In this document: positions 15,724 through 23,100 of the stretch, in pieces
Numbering within the stretch: position 1 is the stretch's first letter
Layout: each line of letters starts with the position of its first letter
Source: Dehalococcoidia bacterium
GTDB taxonomy: Bacteria; Chloroflexota; Dehalococcoidia; GIF9; AB-539-J10
Reading direction: 5' to 3'
Assembly (NCBI GenBank): GCA_030621105.1
Contig: JAUXIH010000007.1
Coordinates: 1-23,188, forward strand
DNA length: 23,188 nucleotides
Position numbers and translations under genes: made by a program
Notes under the pieces: generated by a model
The model's database searches: none
Told to the model about the DNA's origin: nothing
Seen by the model: the letters and a program-made list of their open reading frames with translations, nothing else

Positions 15724-16125
15724 ATGCGCTTAAGTTTATACTCTGACGGAGCCTCACAAGGCAACCCCGGCCCTGGAGGCATCGGCGGCATCATTCTCAA
15801 TGAAAACGGAGACCAGTTAGCCAGCATTTGCCAGAGTATTGGATTGTGTACGAATAACCAGGCAGAATACAAGGCGGCTATCGCCGTAATGAAAAGAGCC
15901 ATAAGCTACAAGGCAACAGCTACCACGCTGTACATGGATTCACAGTTAGTGGTCAATCAAATCAATGGCAAATACAGGGTAAAGAACACCCTGTTAAAAC
16001 CCCTGCACTCAGAAGCCTCTAGATTAGCCGGAGAATTGAACAATTTCACCGCGATATATATCCCCCGCGAGAAAAACAAAATCTCTGATACCCTGGCCAA
16101 AGCAGGAATAAAAAGCAAAATTTGA
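15724..16125 (+). CDS. rnhA: ribonuclease HI
   Basis: It cleaves the RNA strand of RNA-DNA hybrids. This is a 133-residue protein of the RNase H fold with the four catalytic acids visible: D8 (YSDGAS), E48 (NNQAEYKA), D72 (YMDSQLV) and D122 (ISDTLAKAG). It has the GNPGPGG loop. It lacks a long basic 'handle' region and resembles the short Bacillus/archaeal-type RNase HI proteins. Its ATG has GGAG about ten bases upstream, overlapping the end of the zinc-ribbon gene. Its stop codon lies inside the -35 box of the rnpB promoter. Confidence 0.9.
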   Translation: MRLSLYSDGASQGNPGPGGIGGIILNENGDQLASICQSIGLCTNNQAEYKAAIAVMKRAISYKATATTLYMDSQLVVNQINGKYRVKNTLLKPLHSEASRLAGELNNFTAIYIPREKNKISDTLAKAGIKSKI

Positions 16126-16150
16126 CTAACCCCAGTTTTCAACATACACT
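16122..16150 (+). promoter_or_regulatory. predicted rnpB promoter overlapping the rnhA stop
   Basis: TTGACT (16122-16127, five of six) and TACACT (16145-16150, four of six) are exactly 17 bases apart. Start seven bases on is 16157, which coincides with the first base of the RNase P RNA helix P1. That agreement supports the call. Confidence 0.58.
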
Positions 16151-16156
16151 GGTAAG

Positions 16157-16512
16157 TGGCAGGTAAATCGGGTGGCCGCTTCGCACTGGATGTGCGCAGA
16201 GGAAAGTCCGAACTCCCCCGAGCAGGGTGCTGGATAACTTCCAGGGAGAGTAATCTCACGGAAAGTGCCACAGAAACTACACCGCTCCATTATTTGAGAG
16301 CAAGGGTGAAATGGCGAGGTAAGAGCTCACCAGCAATTAGGTGACTAATTGGTTGGGCAAACCCCACCTGGAGCAAGACCGAATAAAGAACGATTGAAGT
16401 GCTCGGCTGATGTTCTTGGGTTGGTCGCTTGACCCTGATGGTAACATCAGGGCTAGATGGATGGTCACCACCTATTACAGGTACAGGATTCGGCTTATAG
16501 ATTTGCCTGCCA
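16157..16512 (+). ncRNA. rnpB: RNase P RNA (catalytic RNA component)
   Basis: This RNA removes 5' leaders from pre-tRNA. Conserved blocks occur in order: GAGGAAAGTCCGAACTCC near 16200, AGGGTGCTGGATAACTTCC, the AAGTGCCACAGAAA core, GGTGAAATGGCGAGGTAAGAG, AAACCCCACCTGGAGCAAG, GCTAGATGGATGG and the 3' ACAGGATTCGGCTTA. Helix P1 closes the molecule: 16157-16169 pairs with 16500-16512 with one G-U pair. Length is about 356 bases, consistent with a bacterial type A RNA. It runs from its own promoter, 32 bases after rnhA. Confidence 0.95.
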
Positions 16513-16516
16513 GCTT
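16492..16516 (+). repeat. direct repeat copy 1 (3' end of rnpB)
   Basis: This 25-base segment starts GGCTTATAG and ends GCCAGCTT. It covers the conserved 3' strand of the core and the 3' strand of helix P1, plus four bases beyond. An identical copy lies at 16575-16599. Confidence 0.95.
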
Positions 16517-16524
16517 CATCCTGC

Positions 16525-16539
16525 CGCCCTGAAAGGGTG
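16525..16539 (+). terminator. weak hairpin after rnpB
   Basis: CGCCCT-GAA-AGGGTG forms a six-pair stem with one G-U pair and a three-base loop, 13 bases past the end of helix P1. The sequence after it (TGTATATTCT) is not a proper T-run, so termination here is uncertain. It may be a processing or pausing site. Confidence 0.25.
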
Positions 16540-16574
16540 TGTATATTCTACCTGTGGGGATGTGTGGTAATCAA

Positions 16575-16599
16575 GGCTTATAGATTTGCCTGCCAGCTT
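16575..16599 (+). repeat. direct repeat copy 2 of the rnpB 3' end
   Basis: An exact copy of 16492-16516, 83 bases downstream, with 58 unrelated bases between the copies. Flanking bases on both sides differ between copies, so the match ends sharply. It contains a complete 3' strand for helix P1 but none of the rest of the RNA. Confidence 0.95.
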
Positions 16600-16641
16600 A
16601 TTATATCGTGGCAAATGAAAATTTGGAGAATATCTCTCCTA

Positions 16642-16690
16642 GCCTAGCTGATAGATGAGCCTAGGCCTTGGCTAAAGGATTACTCAAGGC
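16642..16690 (+). other. overlapping alternative hairpins between rnpB and the 100-residue gene
   Basis: GCCTAG (16642-16647) can pair with CTAGGC (16661-16666), and GCCTTG (16665-16670) can pair with CAAGGC (16685-16690). The two stems share bases 16665-16666, so they compete. Neither is followed by a T-run. The rest of the 16600-16776 gap holds a predicted promoter and nothing else recognised. Confidence 0.3.
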
Positions 16691-16733
16691 ACACCCAAGA
16701 GGAAAGTCAAAACTTCATCGGCAATAAACAATG

Positions 16734-16762
16734 TTGCCATAAGGCCTTTACTACAAGATAAA
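16734..16762 (+). promoter_or_regulatory. predicted promoter of the 100-residue gene
   Basis: TTGCCA (16734-16739, five of six) and GATAAA (16757-16762, four of six) are 17 bases apart, 14 bases before the ATG at 16777. The leader would be short, near 8 bases, with no Shine-Dalgarno sequence. Confidence 0.4.
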
Positions 16763-16776
16763 CTATTAATTAAATC

Positions 16777-17079
16777 ATGGAAGTTATGCCACCTCAGCTT
16801 CGAGATTTCATCCTCTTTTGTGCCCAACAGCGAGGCTCAGAATGGCCAACGATATACGACGAAATGGCCAAGGTTGCCGGGCAAAGGCTGTTTCACGGAT
16901 TGGGTTACTACGAACTCAAACAGCTAGGATTATCTTTCTCTCTGTCTAATCTGGACCAGACTATGAAATTGGTAAAACAAGCTACTTCTAGTAACAATGA
17001 ACCTCCCACTACTCATGATGCCCAAACCAAAAGAAGGGTCATTGAAGCACAAGAACCTATGCTGAAAATTAGGTTCTAG
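16777..17079 (+). CDS. small protein of unknown function
   Basis: This 100-residue protein was not recognised as a named family. It looks like a genuine folded helical protein: the first 65 residues (QLRDFILFCAQQRGSEWP, then MAKVAGQRLFHGLGYYELKQLG) have alternating hydrophobic and polar positions and a balanced composition. The last third is polar and probably disordered. There is no membrane segment and no metal motif (one Cys). A second ATG at 16786 is possible. It stands alone after rnpB and converges on the Memo gene. No homology-based function is offered. Confidence 0.6.
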   Translation: MEVMPPQLRDFILFCAQQRGSEWPTIYDEMAKVAGQRLFHGLGYYELKQLGLSFSLSNLDQTMKLVKQATSSNNEPPTTHDAQTKRRVIEAQEPMLKIRF

Positions 17080-17280
17080 CTAGTAGTATACGGCAGGGCT
17101 GACTCTAACATATTGAACTACGATCATCTCTGACTCCACCCAGTGGGCCAGCCTTCCATCCATATCTTAACTACTACCAGTGCAACATGGGTACAACAGT
17201 AATCAACAACACGATTTCGAGCAAAGTTATCCAGGAAAAGCTATTGAGGAATAAATACAAGTGTCGGGAAATAGCAAGAG

Positions 17281-18114
17281 CTACAACTTCATCACGAGAG
17301 AGGCATAACCAACAACGCTGGAAAAATCTCCCGTGCTATCTCCACTGGTGGCATACTTCAGCAGTTTTGCCTCAGTGGCTTTCTTTTCCCTGGCTGCTAC
17401 AATAGCTGCAGCCACAGGCCCATACCCACACATACTACATTGCAACAGATCGCGCTTGCGGTACAATTCCTTCTCATCAAGGCTGGTTATAGCCGCAATC
17501 ATAGAGAGATCCTTCTCTTTCGCTACAGAATAGGGCTCATAGTGAGTGAAATCGCTGCTGGCAATAATTATGGTGTTATCGGCAACCTTAGCAATAGCCC
17601 TCCCTACCTCATAAGCGGTGTCCATATCTTGAGCTAACATGGTTATGGGCACAATCTTTATCCTCGGGTATAAATACTGAAGCCAAGGCAATTGCACCTC
17701 CACGCTATGCTCATACATGTGTGCGACCTCATCTATCTGCATCACTCCACCTGCAAGCTTCTGAGTCATCTCCCAATTTATTTCCACATCCCCCAGCGGG
17801 GTGTGCCATTCCTTATCAGTTCCCAGGGAAACTGGAGACCCATAACCAGTATGGTTGGGCCCGATTATCACTGCTGTGTCGAATACCCCATCTCGGGCCA
17901 ACTCTCCATAGGCATGCGCTGCCACAGGTCCAGAATACATGTAACCAGCATGGGGTACAACAAGAGCAACGATCCTTCTGGGACCTTCTTGATTAACCTC
18001 AGGTAAAACTCCAGGACCAATCTTATGCTGATAACACCAGCGAATCTGCTCCTCGAGTTGTTTAGCTTCACCAGCATAGAACATGCCAGCAACAGCAGGC
18101 TTTCTCCGCTTCAC
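17281..18114 (-). CDS. Memo-family protein (AmmeMemoRadiSam system protein B)
   Basis: This 277-residue protein has the Memo fold, related to class III extradiol dioxygenases. Conserved putative metal and active-site elements are all present: PHAGYMYSG, GPNHTGYG, EHSVEVQLPWLQ, SSDFTHYEPY and CSMCGYGPV. Human Memo1 binds metal (iron or copper) through equivalent His and Cys residues; the bacterial reaction is unknown. In many genomes the partners are an AMMECR1 protein and a radical-SAM enzyme, but neither is in this window. The start is GTG at 18114, with GGGAG four to five bases upstream. It follows the 218-residue gene by 20 bases as the last gene of a three-gene unit. Confidence 0.9.
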   Translation of the reverse strand: MKRRKPAVAGMFYAGEAKQLEEQIRWCYQHKIGPGVLPEVNQEGPRRIVALVVPHAGYMYSGPVAAHAYGELARDGVFDTAVIIGPNHTGYGSPVSLGTDKEWHTPLGDVEINWEMTQKLAGGVMQIDEVAHMYEHSVEVQLPWLQYLYPRIKIVPITMLAQDMDTAYEVGRAIAKVADNTIIIASSDFTHYEPYSVAKEKDLSMIAAITSLDEKELYRKRDLLQCSMCGYGPVAAAIVAAREKKATEAKLLKYATSGDSTGDFSSVVGYASLVMKL

Positions 18115-18134
18115 AAATCTCCCGCTAGAGAAAA

Positions 18135-18791
18135 TTAATCCTCATCTTCTTTTTCTTTATCTTTTTTATCTTTCCCCTTCCTCTCACCACCACGGTCACG
18201 AAGCCAGCGGTGAATATCATCCAGAGCCGGTGGAAAAACGCTGAATACCTCTACGTCATCGGGAAATTGCAGATTATGGCCCTCCCTGATAAACAGCAGG
18301 CCAGACTCCTCCTCCCCAAGGGTTTCCCCCAATTTCTCAGCCATCATCTCATATCTCTTTTTAGAGACCTCCGCGTAGAATTCATATATCTTATTGGCCA
18401 CCTTCTCACTCATCAACCCCATAAATAGACATCTCTCCCAATCCATAGTCTCAGCGAGAATATCTTCCTGCTCCAGAACCTCAAAGACAGCGCCATTATC
18501 ACATTTATTTTTAGAGATGTAGTAACTCCCAGAATTTAAGTTCTTTATGACTTTCAGTCCCTCTTCTCCTCGCATGGTGATTGACTCATGATACACATGT
18601 GTTATCTTGCCAATCTTCGCCTCTAAATTATCCAGCTGGGACGCAACCTGTTGCCAATAATCATCGCATTTCTTTTTATAATCATCCGGTGCACCATCGC
18701 CATGATACACAAGAGGCACCAAATAAATCTTCTTTCTTTTCTCAAACTTGTGCACCGGAGGCCTGTCAACCTTACCTATTTGCCCCGCCAT
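18135..18791 (-). CDS. conserved-looking protein of unknown function, 218 residues
   Basis: No named family was recognised. After a basic start (HKFEKRKKIYLVPLVYHG) comes a mixed alpha/beta body of about 180 residues with many aromatic and charged residues (DDYWQQVASQL, VYHESITMRGEEGL, ETMDWERCLFMGLMSE, QFPDDVEVFSVFPPALDDI, HRWLRDRGG). The C-terminus is a tail of alternating lysine and acidic residues, probably disordered. There are three Cys and no clear metal motif or membrane helix. The ATG at 18791 is 10 bases after the stop of the four-cysteine gene, and its GGAG overlaps that stop. Tight spacing to Memo suggests a joint function. Confidence 0.7.
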   Translation of the reverse strand: MAGQIGKVDRPPVHKFEKRKKIYLVPLVYHGDGAPDDYKKKCDDYWQQVASQLDNLEAKIGKITHVYHESITMRGEEGLKVIKNLNSGSYYISKNKCDNGAVFEVLEQEDILAETMDWERCLFMGLMSEKVANKIYEFYAEVSKKRYEMMAEKLGETLGEEESGLLFIREGHNLQFPDDVEVFSVFPPALDDIHRWLRDRGGERKGKDKKDKEKEDED

Positions 18792-18801
18792 TTTTATCTT
18801 T

Positions 18802-19107
18802 TCACTCCTCCTGCCCCCAGCGTTGCATCATTTCCTTAATTCTCTGAGCCAGTTTGGGGTTATCCTTAAGCCTCTTGGTAAAAACAGGACAGCTTTGCAA
18901 GATCACATCCTGACTCGCAGAAGCAATGCTCTCCAAGATTCTTCCTATCTCCTCTCTGGTTTGCTCGGGGAGACTAGCACTTTGCAGCATCATCCGAAAC
19001 TGCTCGACATCATCAACACTGGCATGCACAGGAACTATACAATTCTTATACCAGGGACACTCCTTGCACCTGATAAGTGTAGTAGCCTCATCCAAAATAT
19101 CGCCCAT
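18802..19107 (-). CDS. small four-cysteine protein of unknown function
   Basis: A 101-residue protein with an N-terminal cluster C14-x2-C17-P-W-Y-x2-C23 and a fourth cysteine at C73 (SCPVF), spaced as in small Zn or Fe-S binding proteins. The rest is helical and charged. The ATG at 19107 has AGGAG about eleven bases upstream, a little far. It is the first of a tight unit with the 218-residue protein and Memo. A metal-binding or redox-partner role for the unit is possible but only inferred from the cysteines. The 115-base gap behind it to the alpha/beta hydrolase shows a TAAAAT -10-like box without a good -35. Confidence 0.68.
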   Translation of the reverse strand: MGDILDEATTLIRCKECPWYKNCIVPVHASVDDVEQFRMMLQSASLPEQTREEIGRILESIASASQDVILQSCPVFTKRLKDNPKLAQRIKEMMQRWGQEE

Positions 19108-19222
19108 ATACCATCATCTCCTAACTTAATTTTATCATGACCTGCGGAAGCAAGAAAAACACCTTAAATGAAATCAGCACCAACTAAGCATACAGTTCCT
19201 GAAACATAAATCCGCCCACCGC

Positions 19223-19966
19223 CTATATCGGCTCATCACTCCTGATCCAGGTAACTATATCTGCAGCTATCCTCTCCCAACCCTGCTGAGATACCATGTG
19301 ATGGCAGAATCCGGGATACTCCAGATACCGTGCCGAATACTTATCCGCCACCTTTTTACTTACCTGTGGAGATCTCGCTCGATCAGCCAAACCAACAATA
19401 ACCAGCACTGGACAATCAACATTGGCGGCATCGACCCCAATCTCACCCATGATAACACCAATAGCGGCTTTGCCTGATTCATAAACAAACTCAGAATATT
19501 CCCTCTCCTGCTCATCAGGAGGGAGAGCATTTAATACTCTCTCTGTAGCCTTCTTAAATGAAATGCGAAAGGGGCGCTTGAGCAGGATATCCAGCATGTT
19601 GTGGGAAAACATGTGGAAAACCGAGCGGGGCAACACAAACTTGCCCTGCGCTATGGCTGGAGCCAGCAAAACTAGCCTGTCTGCCAAACCCATCTCGGCC
19701 ATCTTCTGGGCTATAATTCCCCCCATACTATGTCCAATGACCACAGGTTTATCATCCATCTTCTGAATTTCCCTGGCACACTGATCCACATAATCCGTGA
19801 GACCCACATGCTGTAACCCTCCAGGATATGGAGGCTTCGCATGGTATAACAGGGTAACAGCCCTGGTATCATAACCCTCGCTCTGAAAATAATCGCGGTA
19901 GTTATCCCAGAAAGATGCGGTCGCCCACATTCCATGAATCATGAAAATGCCTTTTTTTTTGTTCAC
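19223..19966 (-). CDS. alpha/beta hydrolase
   Basis: This 247-residue alpha/beta-hydrolase-fold protein has an oxyanion region FMIHGMWATASFW, the nucleophile elbow GHSMGG, a late acid region VIVGLADRARSP and the catalytic histidine in GFCHHMVS. Likely an esterase or lipase-type enzyme; substrate unknown. It has no signal peptide, so it is probably cytoplasmic. The start is GTG at 19966, because the next ATG would remove the first beta strand. No Shine-Dalgarno sequence is seen. The second codon is followed by nine A residues in a row (19960-19952), a site prone to slippage. It lies 209 bases after dnaE. Confidence 0.85.
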   Translation of the reverse strand: MNKKKGIFMIHGMWATASFWDNYRDYFQSEGYDTRAVTLLYHAKPPYPGGLQHVGLTDYVDQCAREIQKMDDKPVVIGHSMGGIIAQKMAEMGLADRLVLLAPAIAQGKFVLPRSVFHMFSHNMLDILLKRPFRISFKKATERVLNALPPDEQEREYSEFVYESGKAAIGVIMGEIGVDAANVDCPVLVIVGLADRARSPQVSKKVADKYSARYLEYPGFCHHMVSQQGWERIAADIVTWIRSDEPI

Positions 19967-20044
19967 TTCAACTTATTTGTCCTGATAAACAAAATAATCG
20001 AAGTCTCCAGTAGCACATGCCTGACCATGCCTGATTGGCCAAGC

Positions 20045-20053
20045 ATTATATCA
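20045..20053 (-). promoter_or_regulatory. extended -10 promoter candidate for the alpha/beta hydrolase
   Basis: On the minus strand TGATATAAT (20053-20045) gives a perfect -10 box with the TG extension; the -35 region is poor, as is common for this promoter type. Predicted start near 20038, leader about 72 bases. The same gap holds a tandem pair of CATGCCTGA (20016-20024 and 20026-20034) in the leader and a small CTTATT/AATAAG hairpin (20130-20145) without a T-run. Confidence 0.35.
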
Positions 20054-20175
20054 CGATACAATCTCAGCTATCCTGCCACTCGAAGAAATATATCTAGACA
20101 ATAGGAAACAAGCCTCTCGCCCAGCCATGCTTATTGAAAAATAAGAACTCCCCCGGCATCTGTATTGCTGGCACA

Positions 20176-23100
20176 CTATTCATCCACAGTCAATCTATCC
20201 CTGCCCACCACACCAGCTAACTCATCAACCAGCTTAGAGCAATAATCTACCGACATCTCAAGATTAACTCTCTCTTCCCCACTAAGCACATTGACAGAGG
20301 CTTTATCCTGTCCTGAATGGTTACGCAAGATATCCACAACGTCATGAAGGCGCCCAATATCCTTCTCTACCTCCCCGGTTTGCTCGATCTTTATTACCAG
20401 GTGATGCTTGCCAGAGGAATTCGAGCCATTGTTCTCCTGTTCATCATGCTGGTAACGCCACGCTTGCTGGCAACTTACACTTGCCGTGCTATTCCTCACC
20501 TTAACCAACCCGCTGACCACCAGAATATTCCCTTCATGCCATAAACCCCGGGTGCTTTCATACACCTTGGGCCACACTGTGACTTCCATACTACCATCTC
20601 GGTCTTCAATGGTAGCAACAACAAAGGCGCGATGATCCCGGCTATAAGCCTGCCGCAATGTGGCCACCACTCCAGCAATCACTACAACGTGGTCCTCCAT
20701 CGAGGAATCAATCTCAGTACAGGAAATGAGAGATGAAGGGAGAGAGCCTGAATCTGCCAAATATAGATGATGTGCCGAGAAATAAACTCCCAGCAATTCC
20801 CTTTCCCAGATAAGCTTTTGCCTCACTGACACTTCCTCGCTTTGTTCAGTGTCAAGCCCCAATTTCACAGGGGCAGGAGAGCTAGAGCCAAACAAGTTCA
20901 TTTGCCCGGAATCCATCATCCTCCGCTCAAGCTGAGCCGAGGAAATAATCTGGCTTACCGAGTCAAGAAGCACCTTGCGGGAACCCAGAGAATCAAAGGC
21001 CCCCACCTTAATTAGACTTTCCATTACTTTTCTATTCACTCGGCGCAAATCAACTCTATGACTGAAGTCCTCCACAGACACAAATGGCCCCTCCCCCTGC
21101 CGCGCAGATGTAATCGCCGTGATAGCAGTGGTACTAACATTCTTGATAGCCAGCAATCCAAAGCGTATCGCCGGTTTCCCCCCGTCTTCGATAGCAAATT
21201 GAGCCTGACTCTGGCTAACATCCGGAGGTAGAACCTGAATTCCGAGGCGACGGCACTCCGAGATTGCAGAATGAACCTTATCCATATTTCCAATGTAAGT
21301 ATTCAGAAAAGCTGTCATATATTCCTCAGGATAGTTTGCCTTAAGATAAGCAGTATAGTAAGCAATAAGCGCATAACTAACACTATGGGCTTTATTGAAA
21401 GCATAGCCAGCGAAAGGCTCTATCAGGAGAAAGACCTCTTTGGCCACCTTCCCTGGTATCCCTTGTTTCTTGGCGCCAATCATAAAGTTGCGTTCCTCTT
21501 TCTTCATCACGCTAGCAATCTTTTTCCCCATCGCCTTACGAAAGATGTCAGCCTGCCCTAAGCTATAGCCAGCCAGAGCACGAGCGATAAATATCACCTG
21601 CTCCTGATAGACAATAACTCCATATGTCTCCTCCAGGATATCCTTCAGGGCAGGATGCGGGTAACTAACAGGAATAACACCATGCTTCGCCTTTATAAAA
21701 GTAGGAATCTGCTGCATCGGTCCTGGTCGATAAAGGGCTATCATAGCGGAGATATCAGCAAACTTTGTTGGCTGAAGTTCCTTTATATACCGGCGCATCC
21801 CAGCACTCTCCAGTTGAAATATGCCATGAGTCTCTCCCGATGCCAGTAATTGAAATGTCTTGACATCGTCAAGGGGAATATGTCGCAAATCTATAGAGAT
21901 GCCTCGCTTCTGGCTCACCATCTCATGTACTTTGGCCAGCAAGGTCAAATTAGATAATCCCAAGAAATCCATCTTCAGCAATCCCAATCGGGCAACATTG
22001 TCCATGTGATACTGGGTCATAACCAGATGCTGTTCACCCCTCTTCTCCATCTGCAGCGGCATATATTCCGTCAACGGTTCAGACGAGATGACAACTCCAG
22101 CAGCATGCGTGCTGGAGTGTCGCACCAACCCCTCCAACTTCCGGGCAGAATCAATCAGGGAGCGGGCTTCATCATCTTGATGGTAAATATCATAAAACTC
22201 CCTGCTCTCCTGCAAAGCTCGATCCAGTGAAATTGATAAGTCTTGGGGAATTGCTCGAGCTACACGGTCAACCTGAGCATAAGGCATACCCAAAACTCTT
22301 CCAGTATCCCTTACTGCCGCCTTGGCCCCCATAGTACCAAAGGTAATGATCTGCGCTACACGGTCACTACCATATTTCTCAGTGACATAAGATAAAACCT
22401 CATCCCTGCGATCATCCTGAAAATCAAGGTCGATATCAGGAGGCTGGAGACGTTCAACATTAAGAAAACGTTCAAAGACGAGATTATGAAGCAATGGATC
22501 GATATCAGTGATACCCAGACAATATAACGCTACGCTGGCAGCAGCACTGCCCCTGACACCAAAATAAATGCCCTCCCTTTTGGCGAAGGAAGTAATATCA
22601 CACACAACCAGGAAATACTGGTCAAATTGGGTCTTATGAATAACATCCAGTTCATAAGTAAGCCGTTCCTGAACTTCCTGAGATGGCTCAGGATAACGAG
22701 TTTCCATCCCCTGCCAGCAAAGCTCACTCAGATAATCAGCGTCTGTCTTACCTTGGGGTACTTCTACCCTTGGCAGGTGCAACTGGGTAAAATTCAACTC
22801 CAAATGACACATATCAGCAATACGCTGCGTGTTATCTACCGCCTGAGGCAGATCACTAAACAACTCCTCCACCTCCTCAGGACTCCTGAGATAGAAATAG
22901 TCACCGGCCATCTTCATCCTCTTCTCATCATGTATCGATGTGTTCGTCTGGATACACAGCAACAACTCATGGGTAGCAGCATCCTCCCGATTGATATAAT
23001 GAACATCAAAGGTCGCTACAGGTGGAATATCAAGTTTGGAGGATAAAGAAAGAAGCCCCTCATTGACTTGCTCGACTGCAGGAATGGGATGCCTCTGAAT

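Noticed and set aside
16156..16344. Short open frame inside the RNase P RNA
   Set aside because: The sequence is fully explained by conserved rnpB core motifs, and the frame has no protein-like features.
17095..17155. tRNA-like fold in the gap between the convergent genes
   Set aside because: AGGGCTG and CAGCCTT can pair and a CCAC/GTGG hairpin lies inside, but there is no T-loop GTTC motif, the length is about 61 bases and the arms do not fit a cloverleaf.
17187..17405. Plus-strand open frame of 72 residues
   Set aside because: More than half of it lies antisense to the well-supported Memo gene, the composition is irregular (Trp-rich end), and there is no ribosome binding site.
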